Source of the DNA: an uncultured Mesocricetibacter sp.
GTDB taxonomy: Bacteria > Pseudomonadota > Gammaproteobacteria > Enterobacterales > Pasteurellaceae
Length of the DNA stretch: 21,446 nt
NCBI GenBank assembly: GCA_905373425.1
Contig: CAJPST010000013.1
Coordinates: forward strand, 1-21,446
Direction of reading: 5' to 3'
Position numbers and translations under genes: made by a program. The notes below the pieces were generated by a model. It was not told the DNA's origin. It was given only the letters and a program-made list of their open reading frames with translations, and ran no database searches. Of the stretch, positions 14,931-21,446 are shown piece by piece (the stretch's first letter is position 1; every line of letters begins with the position of its first letter).

Positions 14931-15824
14931 ATGACTAAAATACTTGTTATCGGAACAACATCCTGGGATACCATAATTCATGTGGATGAATTTCCCGATA
15001 AGCCAATGACACTATTTGCCGGCGCGTATAAACAGGTTTTAGGTGGTACAGCGGCAGGAAAAGCAATTAATCTGCATAAACTGGGGCTAGATGTTACTTT
15101 AGCTACTAAATTTGCTGATGATGAAGCGGGCAAGCATATTGACGAGGCTTTGAATGCTGAAAACCTGCGCTTCTTTTACATTAAAGATCAAAAAAATACC
15201 GAAATGCATACCAATTTAATGGACGCACAGGGTAAACGAATCAGTATTTATACGCATGTAGGGCAAGCAAATCAGGATTTTGACTTATCACCTTTTGAAA
15301 ATGCAATTGAAGAAGCGGATATTATTTTGTTGGATATTTGTGAGTTCGTTAAGCATCTTTTCCCGCTATTGAAAAATCATAAACGGAAAATTTGGCTGGA
15401 TTTGCATGATTATGATGGTAAAAATCCATGGCATAAAGCATTTATTCCTTATGCCAATGCATTATTTATGAGTTCCGATTCCATTCATTCGGAAATTGAA
15501 CTCAATTCTTTAATGTTTGGCTTGGTTAAAAATAAAGAATTTATTGTTTGTACTCACGGTAAATTGGGCTCAGAGATCCTAATGAGTAATCATCAACGCT
15601 ACGCCGAAGGCATTTTGGCACAATACAAAGCGGTTGATACAAACGGTGCAGGAGATGCGTTTATTAGTGGTTTTTTATATGCTAATCTCAATCAAAAATC
15701 TATCCATGATTGCTTAAAGTACGGTACGTTGGTTGCAGGTTTAACTGTTACCTCTCCGCATCTTTATTCTCCCGAACTTAACTATCATTGGTTAGAACGG
15801 GAATTTAAGCGCAATTATTTATAA
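14931..15824 (+). CDS. PfkB-family carbohydrate kinase, substrate unknown
   Basis: The product has 297 residues with the ribokinase fold. The N-terminal half carries the sugar-binding GG motif (VLGGTAAGKAINLHKLG, about residues 36-52). The C-terminal signature AVDTNGAGDAFISGFLYANL contains the anion hole and catalytic base Asp242. The family phosphorylates sugars or nucleosides with ATP in the cytoplasm. Substrate specificity cannot be read from the motifs. AGGAGAG precedes the start by four bases. It lies between malQ and a GH13 amylase on the same strand, with 51 and 24 bases between genes, so it is probably in the maltodextrin operon, where no PfkB kinase is expected. Sampled 60-base lines are about a third GC, while malQ and the amylase gene are close to half, which suggests separate ancestry. 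Confidence 0.9.
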   Translation: MTKILVIGTTSWDTIIHVDEFPDKPMTLFAGAYKQVLGGTAAGKAINLHKLGLDVTLATKFADDEAGKHIDEALNAENLRFFYIKDQKNTEMHTNLMDAQGKRISIYTHVGQANQDFDLSPFENAIEEADIILLDICEFVKHLFPLLKNHKRKIWLDLHDYDGKNPWHKAFIPYANALFMSSDSIHSEIELNSLMFGLVKNKEFIVCTHGKLGSEILMSNHQRYAEGILAQYKAVDTNGAGDAFISGFLYANLNQKSIHDCLKYGTLVAGLTVTSPHLYSPELNYHWLEREFKRNYL

Positions 15825-15848
15825 ATCGGTCAACCAAGGTCTTATTTT

Positions 15849-17624
15849 ATGGAAAAAGCAGCGCTGTATCATCGTGCGGAATCGGAATACGCCTATCTTT
15901 ACACGGCGGAGGAAATTCACATTCGATTCCGCAGCAAAAAAGACGATGTGGATCAAGTGTGGTTACATTACGGTGACAGCACGATCTTTGAAGATTCGGG
16001 AAAATACCAGTATCGCGTGTTAATGCGTAAAGTCGCCGCCGATGATCTGCACGATTATTGGCTGGCAAACGTACGGGTGGATTACCGTCGGCTGCTGTAC
16101 TTATTTGAAGTGATCGGTAAAGACGGTGAAAATGTGCTGTTTGGCGATTTAGGCGTGGTGGAAAACCTGCCACAGCAATATAGCGTGTTGCTCAACGGCT
16201 TTCGCATTCCTTATTTACATGAGAGCGATCGGGTAAAAGTGCCGGCTTGGGTGAAAGATACCTGTTGGTACCAGATTTTTCCGGAACGCTTTGCCAACGG
16301 CAATCCGAATATTTCACCCGTTGGCAGTTTACCTTGGAACGCAAACACAGCGCCGGCAAATGAAGATTTTTTTGGGGGCGATTTATACGGTGTGTTGGAT
16401 AAATTGGATTACCTGGCGGAATTAGGGATTAACGGACTGTACTTCTGTCCGATTTTTGAAGCGCCAAGTAATCATAAATATGACACCATAGATTACTTTG
16501 AAATTGACCGCCATTTCGGTGACAAAGCCATTTTCCGTAAACTCGTGCAGGAAGCTCATCGTCGTGGTATGAAAGTGATGTTGGACGCGGTGTTTAATCA
16601 TATCGGAAACCATTCTCCGCAATGGCAGGATGTGATTAAAAACGGTGAACAATCTGTTTATCGTGATTGGTTCCACATTCATCATTTTCCTGTTAATACC
16701 GAAACCAAATGGACACCTGACATTCATCTTCGACTGAATTACGATACCTTTGCATTCCGCCCGAAAATGCCTAAGCTCAACACAGCGAATCCGCAGGTAA
16801 AACAATATCTGTTGGACATCGCCGCTTACTGGATCAAAGAATTTGACATTGATGCTTGGCGTTTGGACGTAGCAAACGAAATCGATCACCAATTCTGGAA
16901 AGAGTTCCACAAAACGGTGACAACAATTAAGCCGGATATTTATATTCTGGGGGAAATCTGGCACATCGCGCGTCCTTGGCTGAACGGCGACGAGTTTCAC
17001 GGCGTAATGAATTATCCACTGGCAAACAGCATTAAAGACTATTTTTTAAGTAAGACCATTTCGGCGCAAACCTTGCAACATCGCCTAAATAGCCAAGCAA
17101 TGTTTTATCGCCAGCAAACCAACGAAGTAATGTTCAATATGCTGGACTCCCACGACACCGAACGCATTCTCACCGTGGCAAAAGGCAATAAAAATGCTGT
17201 GAAATCAGCGTTGGCTTTTATGTATTTACACTGTGGCACACCTTGCATTTATTACGGCACGGAAGTGGGCATGACAGGTGGTGGCGATCCCGATTGTCGG
17301 CGTGTGATGCCTTGGGATGAGGGACAACAAGATGCCGATATGCTTATTTTTGTTAAGAAAGTGATTGAATTAAGGAAAAAACATATTGAGCTGATTACGT
17401 ATGGACAACGTACGCTGAGATTACTTGAAAACGGTCTGTTACAGCTTGAGTTGTATCATAATGGAATGCGTCTGTCGGTTAACTTTAACAATACCAATGC
17501 TCCTATTTTATTAGAGAAAACAGGAAATATTGTTTTAACCAATAGCCAGCTTATTTCGGAATTTGGAATTATTTTAGATTCCGATCGTTTTGTGATACAG
17601 GTACAATCGGAATCATCAGGTTAA
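15849..17624 (+). CDS. Intracellular GH13 neopullulanase/maltogenic-amylase-like glycosidase
   Basis: The product has 591 residues. An N-terminal beta domain of CBM34 type (about 1-115, with IHIRFRSKKDDVDQVWLHYG) precedes an alpha-amylase barrel starting WYQIFPERFANGNP. The GH13 catalytic residues are Asp340 (DAWRLDVANE, nucleophile), Glu369 (ILGEIWH, acid/base) and Asp436 (MLDSHDTERI). DAVFNHIG is conserved region I. The layout fits the neopullulanase/cyclomaltodextrinase subfamily (GH13_20). E. coli MalZ (605 residues) has a similar role but belongs to a neighbouring subfamily, so I give no symbol. There is no signal peptide, so it acts on imported dextrins. The ribosome-binding site is weak (AAGGT). 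It ends eight bases before the convergent hemN stop. Confidence 0.92.
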   Translation: MEKAALYHRAESEYAYLYTAEEIHIRFRSKKDDVDQVWLHYGDSTIFEDSGKYQYRVLMRKVAADDLHDYWLANVRVDYRRLLYLFEVIGKDGENVLFGDLGVVENLPQQYSVLLNGFRIPYLHESDRVKVPAWVKDTCWYQIFPERFANGNPNISPVGSLPWNANTAPANEDFFGGDLYGVLDKLDYLAELGINGLYFCPIFEAPSNHKYDTIDYFEIDRHFGDKAIFRKLVQEAHRRGMKVMLDAVFNHIGNHSPQWQDVIKNGEQSVYRDWFHIHHFPVNTETKWTPDIHLRLNYDTFAFRPKMPKLNTANPQVKQYLLDIAAYWIKEFDIDAWRLDVANEIDHQFWKEFHKTVTTIKPDIYILGEIWHIARPWLNGDEFHGVMNYPLANSIKDYFLSKTISAQTLQHRLNSQAMFYRQQTNEVMFNMLDSHDTERILTVAKGNKNAVKSALAFMYLHCGTPCIYYGTEVGMTGGGDPDCRRVMPWDEGQQDADMLIFVKKVIELRKKHIELITYGQRTLRLLENGLLQLELYHNGMRLSVNFNNTNAPILLEKTGNIVLTNSQLISEFGIILDSDRFVIQVQSESSG

Positions 17625-17632
17625 GGATTAAG

Positions 17633-19000
17633 TTAAATAATCCTTGAAAACTGCTGTCTACGTGCTTGTTGGCGGGAATAAGTATCGAAACACATACAGA
17701 TATTACGGATCAACAATCTTCCTCGGGAAGACACTTTAATGCCATTGTCATCGATTTCAACCAAACCATCCTCAGCTAGTGGGGTGAGTAGCCCAAGGTC
17801 TTCGGCAAAGTGTGCTTTAAAATCAATATGGTATTGGCGTTCAAACGGAGCATAATCCAGCTTAAAATTACAAATCAACTGTTTGATGACATCACGGCGC
17901 AAACAGTCCTCATTGCTCATAGTTAAACCTTTATGCAACGCTGTCCCGTGTACGTCTACCTCAGCGTAATAATGTTTCAGTTCTTTTTGGTTTTGCGCAT
18001 AAGTATCGCCTAGTAGGCTGATTGCTGACACGCCTAAGCCTAATAAGTCACACTCTTCTTGCGTAGTATAACCCTGAAAGTTACGATGCAATACACCATT
18101 TTGTTGAGCGATGGCTAGTTCATCATCGGGTTTGGCAAAATGATCCATTCCAATAAATTTATAACCCGCATTGCCCAAAATTTCGATAGTTTTTTGTAGA
18201 ATTGTTAATTTGGTTTCGGGCTTCGGTAGCATATGCTCTTTGATTTTTGCCTGCCCGGCAAAGCGGCTTGGTAAATGAGCGTAGTTGAATACACTTAAGC
18301 GATCAGGATTCAGTTCAATCACTTTTTGCAAAGTAAACGTGAAACTTTCTACGGTTTGTAACGGTAATCCATAGATTAAATCTAAATTCGTTGATTGAAA
18401 ACCGAGTTCCCGCGCACGAATAAGTAACGCTCGGATGAATTCTTCGTCCTGTTCCCGATTGACCGCTTGTTGCACTTCTTTATTAAAATCCTGCACGCCC
18501 ATGCTGATTCGATTAAAACCGATGTTATGCAGATGCTCTAACATAGATAATTCAATTTCGCGTGGATCCATTTCAATGCTAATTTCCGCTTGATCGGAGA
18601 TAGTAAAGTTATCACGCAACATTTGCATTAAACGTGCGGATTGCGCTTTGGTCAAATAGGTAGGCGTACCGCCGCCCCAGTGTACCTGAGTAACATGACG
18701 GTTACGAAACAATTGAGCGCGGTTTTTTATTTCTTCTTCCAGATAATCCAGATAAATATCGGCTTTATGTTGATGGCGGGTAATGACTTTGTTGCAGCCG
18801 CAGAAATAACAGAGTTTATGACAAAACGGAATATGCACATAAAGGGAAAGCGGACGTTCCGGGTAACGTTTAGCGGCCTCGTCAAAGTCTTGCTCGGTAT
18901 AATTTTCGTGAAATTCCAATGCCGTCGGATAAGAAGTATAACGTGGCCCGGAATTATTGTATTTTTGAATTAAGTTTAAGTCCCAAGTGATTTCGGACAT
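17633..19000 (-). CDS. hemN: Oxygen-independent coproporphyrinogen III dehydrogenase
   Basis: The product has 455 residues (E. coli HemN 457). It is a radical SAM enzyme that oxidatively decarboxylates coproporphyrinogen III to protoporphyrinogen IX without oxygen. The 4Fe-4S cysteines are Cys60, Cys64 and Cys67 in HIPFCHKLCYFCGCNK, with the extra Cys69 of true HemN. The N-terminal NSGPRYTSYPTALEF, which distinguishes HemN from the HemW chaperone, is present, as are VHWGGGTPTYL and EIDPRE-like (IEMDPREI) motifs. GGGAG precedes the ATG. It is last in a run with yihI and a DUF2489 gene, an order close to the yihI-hemN neighbourhood of enteric bacteria. A weak six-pair hairpin (GGATTA/TAATCC, 17625-17643) overlaps its stop. 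Confidence 0.97.
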   Translation of the reverse strand: MSEITWDLNLIQKYNNSGPRYTSYPTALEFHENYTEQDFDEAAKRYPERPLSLYVHIPFCHKLCYFCGCNKVITRHQHKADIYLDYLEEEIKNRAQLFRNRHVTQVHWGGGTPTYLTKAQSARLMQMLRDNFTISDQAEISIEMDPREIELSMLEHLHNIGFNRISMGVQDFNKEVQQAVNREQDEEFIRALLIRARELGFQSTNLDLIYGLPLQTVESFTFTLQKVIELNPDRLSVFNYAHLPSRFAGQAKIKEHMLPKPETKLTILQKTIEILGNAGYKFIGMDHFAKPDDELAIAQQNGVLHRNFQGYTTQEECDLLGLGVSAISLLGDTYAQNQKELKHYYAEVDVHGTALHKGLTMSNEDCLRRDVIKQLICNFKLDYAPFERQYHIDFKAHFAEDLGLLTPLAEDGLVEIDDNGIKVSSRGRLLIRNICMCFDTYSRQQARRQQFSRII

Positions 19001-19027
19001 GATGATTCTCCCGATAATAAAATCTAA

Positions 19028-19456
19028 TTAAGTGACATCAATAAGTAATTGTTTTAATTCGGCCTGAATAATTTCTTCCAGCTTTGCTTCAGCGCTTTCA
19101 CGCTGCAAATCCAAACGCATACGCTCATTTTTCTTTAACTCTCGCCGAGCTTCATGAGTCGGCATATCCTGCACTACTTCATAAAGTTCAAACATAGCGG
19201 GATATTCGTTTAGCTTTTTTCTACCCAAAGGGTCAAGTAACATTTTTAATCGGATTACACCTTCGGAATGATTACAATCGCCGTTTTGCATAGCTTTGGC
19301 AATAATCACAATACTTTCTTTCAAGCGCTCGGTGCGTGCCGTTCGAACATTTTGTAACGCTTGATTTTGTTTACGCACGGCAAGTAATAAACGTATTGCA
19401 TAAGCCGTCATTGCTAAAATAATTAGCCCACCGAGTATTAATAATGCTGTCCACAT
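19028..19456 (-). CDS. DUF2489-type membrane-anchored protein of unknown function
   Basis: The product has 142 residues. One N-terminal membrane helix (about 3-28, ALLILGGLIILAMTAYAIRLLLA) is followed by a charged helical cytoplasmic domain. The pattern CNHSEGVIRLKMLLDPLG, then a helix ending MPTHEARRELKKNERMRLD, resembles the DUF2489 family found next to yihI and hemN in Pasteurellaceae and Vibrio relatives. No function is known. It starts 14 bases after the yihI stop and ends 27 bases before hemN, so all three share a transcript. The ribosome-binding site is weak. Confidence 0.8.
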   Translation of the reverse strand: MWTALLILGGLIILAMTAYAIRLLLAVRKQNQALQNVRTARTERLKESIVIIAKAMQNGDCNHSEGVIRLKMLLDPLGRKKLNEYPAMFELYEVVQDMPTHEARRELKKNERMRLDLQRESAEAKLEEIIQAELKQLLIDVT

Positions 19457-19470
19457 AGCTGTTTTATCAG

Positions 19471-20064
19471 TTATTTAAATTGGTTAATATCAATTTTCTC
19501 AAAAGTGCGGTATAAATCCTCGGCATTTTCTTCTTCCTCTTCAATGCCCAGTTCATTCATTAAGTAACCGATACGATCCAAACACTCATCAACAAATTTC
19601 TGATCTTCAGCACTTAATTTTTTACCCGCATCCAAATCATCTAGTAACTGATTTAAACACTCATTATTTTCCAGTGATTCTAATTCTTTTTCCAAAACCA
19701 AGTGCGGATCAAGTGCGGTCGCTTTTTCCGTCGTTTTTATCGATGAAGTTTTCACCGCGGGAATAGTTTGCCCTTGCTCCGGTTTATTGACAAATTCTAC
19801 AATCAACGGTACTTTTTTGCGACTACCCAAACGGGGATCTTTTGCACTATCATCTTGATAGTTATCTTGATTTTCTGCCGCGCTGTGACGCGAACCTGAA
19901 GTTAACCCTTTATGCTTGCGTTTGCGCTTTTCTTCACGTGCTTTGGCATCCAATTCATAACGGGTCAATTTTTTACCCGAACGAGGCATGGCTTCCGGTT
20001 TTTTATCGGTTTTGCGTGCCGGCATAATATCAGTGATACGACGGGTTTTCTTTTGACGTGACAT
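19471..20064 (-). CDS. yihI: Der GTPase-activating protein YihI
   Basis: The product has 197 residues. The N-terminal half is highly basic (KKTRRITDIMPARKTDKK, and YELDAKAREEKRKRKHKGL with GSRHS), matching the family pattern of a Lys/Arg-rich region ending KHRG..GSR. The C-terminal half is acidic and helical, LLDDLDAGKKLSAEDQKFVD and RIGYLMNELGIEEEEE, the part that contacts Der. YihI stimulates GTP hydrolysis by Der (EngA) and so restrains 50S ribosome assembly. A low-complexity linker in the middle (about 85-125) contains two adjacent uptake-signal copies. AAGAG lies a few bases before the ATG. It is the first gene of the yihI-DUF2489-hemN run. Confidence 0.88.
   Translation of the reverse strand: MSRQKKTRRITDIMPARKTDKKPEAMPRSGKKLTRYELDAKAREEKRKRKHKGLTSGSRHSAAENQDNYQDDSAKDPRLGSRKKVPLIVEFVNKPEQGQTIPAVKTSSIKTTEKATALDPHLVLEKELESLENNECLNQLLDDLDAGKKLSAEDQKFVDECLDRIGYLMNELGIEEEEENAEDLYRTFEKIDINQFK
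19501..19511 (+). repeat. DNA uptake signal near the 3' end of yihI
   Basis: AAAAGTGCGGT is read on the opposite strand as YRTFE, just before the yihI stop. Confidence 0.82.
19700..19720 (+). repeat. Tandem uptake signals within yihI
   Basis: AAGTGCGGA (19700-19708) and AAGTGCGGT (19711-19719) lie in direct repeat, 11 bases apart. They encode part of TALDPHLVLE in the linker. The first copy differs from the core at one base. Confidence 0.8.
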
Positions 20065-20152
20065 AATTTTCTCTTAATTTATATTTGCTATATTCTAAAA
20101 ATAGAACGGGTGATTGTAGCACTTTCCGTTGGGAATGTATGTAAGAATAAAT

Positions 20153-20175
20153 AAGGGCGTTGTAAAAACGCCCTT
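20153..20175 (-). terminator. Terminator downstream of corA
   Basis: AAGGGCGT and ACGCCCTT form a perfect eight-pair stem with a seven-base loop, 25 bases past the corA stop. The minus strand continues ATTTATT, a modest T-rich tail. Confidence 0.7.
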
Positions 20176-20181
20176 AAAAAC

Positions 20182-20193
20182 GACCGCACTTTT
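20182..20193 (-). repeat. DNA uptake signal between corA and its terminator
   Basis: GACCGCACTTTT lies seven bases past the corA stop codon on its 3' side. Confidence 0.88.
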
Positions 20194-20199
20194 ACATGT

Positions 20200-21147
20200 T
20201 TACAGCCAACCCTTACGTTTAAAATAAATATACGGTGTAAGAGCGGCAACAATCATCAGCCCGATCGCCATTGGGTAACCGTATTTAAAATGTAGTTCAG
20301 GCATAAAGTCAAAATTCATACCATAAGTGGAAGCAACTAAAGTGGCAGGCAGGAACATCACCGATACTACCGAGAAGAATTTCATAATTTTATTCTGCTC
20401 AATATTGATATAACCCATTGCTGCTTGCATCAGGAAGTTTACTTTTTGAAATAACGATTCGTTATGCGGTTGCAAAGATTCAATATCTCGCAGGATTTCA
20501 CGTGCTTGTTCCAACTGGCTTGTCGGTAAACGGGTTTTACGCACTAAAAAACTCAATGCACGTTGAGTATCCATCAGACATAGCCGCACCTTAGAACTGG
20601 CATCTTCTTGTTCCGTCAAAGTATTTAAGGCTTCGTCAAAAGCTTCTCCCTGTTTTCCTTCCAGAATCACACGGCTTAATTTTTCTAAATCTGCATACGC
20701 ATTTTCAATTACATCGGCCAATTGTTCGATTTTAGTTTCAAATAAATCCAGCAACAGTTCATAAGCGTTACATTCCAGTAAACGTTGATTACGCGAACGC
20801 ATACGATACAAGCGAAAAGCGGGTAGCTCACGATCACGCAGGGTAAACAAACGTCCATCACGCACGGTAAATGCCACGCTGGCAAGTATGGCATAATCGT
20901 CTTCGTCCTCACAATAAAAGAAGGAGTGCAGATGTAAACCGTCTTCATCTTCAAAAAAACGTGCAGACGCTTCAATATCTTCTAACTCCAAAAACGAAGC
21001 TAAGCTTTGTCCTAAACCATTTTGTAGAAGTTCCCGCTCTTCCATGCTAGGTTCAAGCAGATCGATCCAAATCGCCGTATTTAACTCGCCGCTTTCATTT
21101 TCCAGACGGGTTAAACGTGCGTCATCAAGTGCAAATGCATTAATCAT
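20200..21147 (-). CDS. corA: Magnesium/cobalt transporter CorA
   Basis: The product has 315 residues (E. coli CorA 316). A large acidic cytoplasmic domain (about 1-250, including FLELEDIEASARFFEDEDGL) is followed by the long stalk helix and two C-terminal membrane helices. The signature YGMN is at 275-278 (GMN filter 276-278), followed by the periplasmic loop FMPELHFKYG and the final helix with the basic end YFKRKGWL. It forms a pentamer that imports Mg2+. AAGGAG lies nine bases before the ATG at 21147. The gene is preceded by about 250 bases of leader with a promoter, a short upstream ORF and a pseudoknot, and followed by a terminator, so it is monocistronic. In Salmonella the corA leader is also regulatory, through the short ORF corL and Rho. 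Confidence 0.97.
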   Translation of the reverse strand: MINAFALDDARLTRLENESGELNTAIWIDLLEPSMEERELLQNGLGQSLASFLELEDIEASARFFEDEDGLHLHSFFYCEDEDDYAILASVAFTVRDGRLFTLRDRELPAFRLYRMRSRNQRLLECNAYELLLDLFETKIEQLADVIENAYADLEKLSRVILEGKQGEAFDEALNTLTEQEDASSKVRLCLMDTQRALSFLVRKTRLPTSQLEQAREILRDIESLQPHNESLFQKVNFLMQAAMGYINIEQNKIMKFFSVVSVMFLPATLVASTYGMNFDFMPELHFKYGYPMAIGLMIVAALTPYIYFKRKGWL

Positions 21148-21283
21148 TTTGTCATACTCCTTCTTTTCAGGATTATGAACAACGCAATGAACAAAAGAAT
21201 ACCAACCTTAACGAACCGCAAAGCGCGGTCAAAAAAATCGTTATTTTGGTAAAAGATACCTATTAAAATGCGGTAATAAAGAA

Positions 21284-21324
21284 ACTTATCCGCGCGCCTT
21301 GTCGCCGATAAGTGAGTGGCGACA
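21284..21324 (-). promoter_or_regulatory. H-type pseudoknot in the corA leader
   Basis: On the minus strand, stem 1 pairs TGTCGCC (21318-21324) with GGCGACA (21300-21306). The loop of stem 1 contains ACTTATC (21307-21313), which pairs with the downstream GATAAGT (21284-21290) as stem 2. Both stems are seven perfect base pairs and abut directly, so they can stack. The crossing loops are ACTC (four bases) and AGGCGCGCG (nine bases), lengths that suit the geometry. The structure begins two bases after the stop codon of the upstream ORF. This is drawn by hand, not calculated. Confidence 0.65.
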
Positions 21325-21325
21325 G

Positions 21326-21382
21326 TTAAACTAAAAATTTCGATCGGTATCGACTGTGACTGTCCAAAGTGTGTGTCCTCAT
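21326..21382 (-). CDS. Short upstream ORF in the corA leader (candidate leader peptide)
   Basis: An ATG at 21382 opens 18 codons, MRTHTLDSHSRYRSKFLV, ending at TAA. It would begin about 12 bases after the predicted transcription start and has no clear Shine-Dalgarno, so translation, if any, would be nearly leaderless. It contains the generally infrequent codons AGG and CGA (twice). The stop is one base short of the pseudoknot, so a terminating ribosome would unfold stem 1. Salmonella corA has a leader ORF (corL) in an equivalent position. I see the arrangement, not a recognisable sequence match. Confidence 0.45.
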   Translation of the reverse strand: MRTHTLDSHSRYRSKFLV

Positions 21383-21400
21383 ATTACTAAATCGCGCGCA

Positions 21401-21429
21401 ATGTTACGCCTGAAAGCCTGATTCGTCAA
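21401..21429 (-). promoter_or_regulatory. Sigma70 promoter of corA with GC-rich discriminator
   Basis: On the minus strand, TTGACG (21424-21429) and TAACAT (21401-21406) are 17 bases apart. The discriminator that follows is TGCGCGCG, a composition seen in promoters under stringent control. The predicted start, near 21394, gives a leader of about 247 bases before corA. The stretch beyond 21430 runs off the window and shows nothing identifiable. Confidence 0.65.
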
Positions 21430-21446
21430 GGCGAAGGCGAAAAAAT

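Noticed and set aside
21145..21156. Three-codon mini-ORF (ATGACAAAATGA) overlapping the corA start
   Set aside because: Its ATG is only one base from the AAGGAG site, too close to be used. The spacing fits the corA ATG instead.
21326..21345. Programmed frameshift at AAATTTTTA before the pseudoknot
   Set aside because: The reading frame does not place a standard X-XXY-YYZ slippery heptamer here, and no useful extended product is apparent.
1..21446. CRISPR arrays, intact insertion sequences, prophage or toxin-antitoxin genes
   Set aside because: No regularly spaced repeats, transposase or integrase ORFs, or paired small ORFs of those kinds were found on either strand.

Overview
The window looks like a chromosome segment from the Pasteurellaceae, most likely the Haemophilus/Aggregatibacter branch. 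The main evidence is the frequent 9-base core AAGTGCGGT (or its complement), the Hin-type DNA uptake signal. It occurs more than a dozen times, both between genes and inside them. The genus is an inference; gene content and order (glnB with a TqsA-like permease, exbB-exbD-tonB with a short ExbB, yihI-DUF2489-hemN) fit the family.

Layout. (1) 1-2407, plus strand: the end of a YdcZ/DUF606-type membrane protein, glnB (PII), a small lipoprotein that aligns with cytochrome b562, and a TqsA-like AI-2E family exporter. (2) 2408-2770: tRNA-Cys (minus strand) with its own promoter and terminator, then a symmetrical terminator-like hairpin. (3) 2771-5156, minus strand: an AT-rich, decayed polysaccharide/glycan locus. 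It holds a remnant of a Wzc-type tyrosine autokinase, one intact DegT-family sugar aminotransferase resembling neisserial PglC, and a badly broken NeuD/PglD-type acetyltransferase that is still readable across three frames. (4) 5157-6794, minus strand: tonB, exbD and exbB in one compact operon. (5) 6910-7314: a doubtful ORF. (6) 7381-17624: a maltodextrin locus. malT (minus) diverges from malP, malQ, a PfkB-family sugar kinase and an intracellular neopullulanase/maltogenic-amylase-like GH13 enzyme (plus). (7) 17633-20064, minus strand: yihI, a DUF2489 protein and hemN. (8) 20200-21446, minus strand: corA behind a leader of about 250 bases.

How the genes work together. MalT, an ATP- and maltotriose-dependent activator, sits next to the enzymes it would control. 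MalQ disproportionates short maltodextrins, MalP releases glucose-1-phosphate from the longer products, and the GH13 enzyme hydrolyses dextrins. The PfkB kinase is the odd member and its substrate is unknown. ExbB, ExbD and TonB energise outer-membrane receptors. HemN makes protoporphyrinogen precursors without oxygen, YihI modulates the ribosome-assembly GTPase Der, and CorA imports magnesium.

The most interesting unexplained structure is the corA leader. A sigma70-type promoter with a GC-rich discriminator is followed by an 18-codon upstream reading frame. Two bases after its stop codon begins a well-formed H-type pseudoknot (two 7-bp stems). This has the architecture of a translation-coupled regulatory switch. 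Second in interest are the remains of the glycan locus around the single intact aminotransferase, and the lipid-anchored b562-like haem protein.
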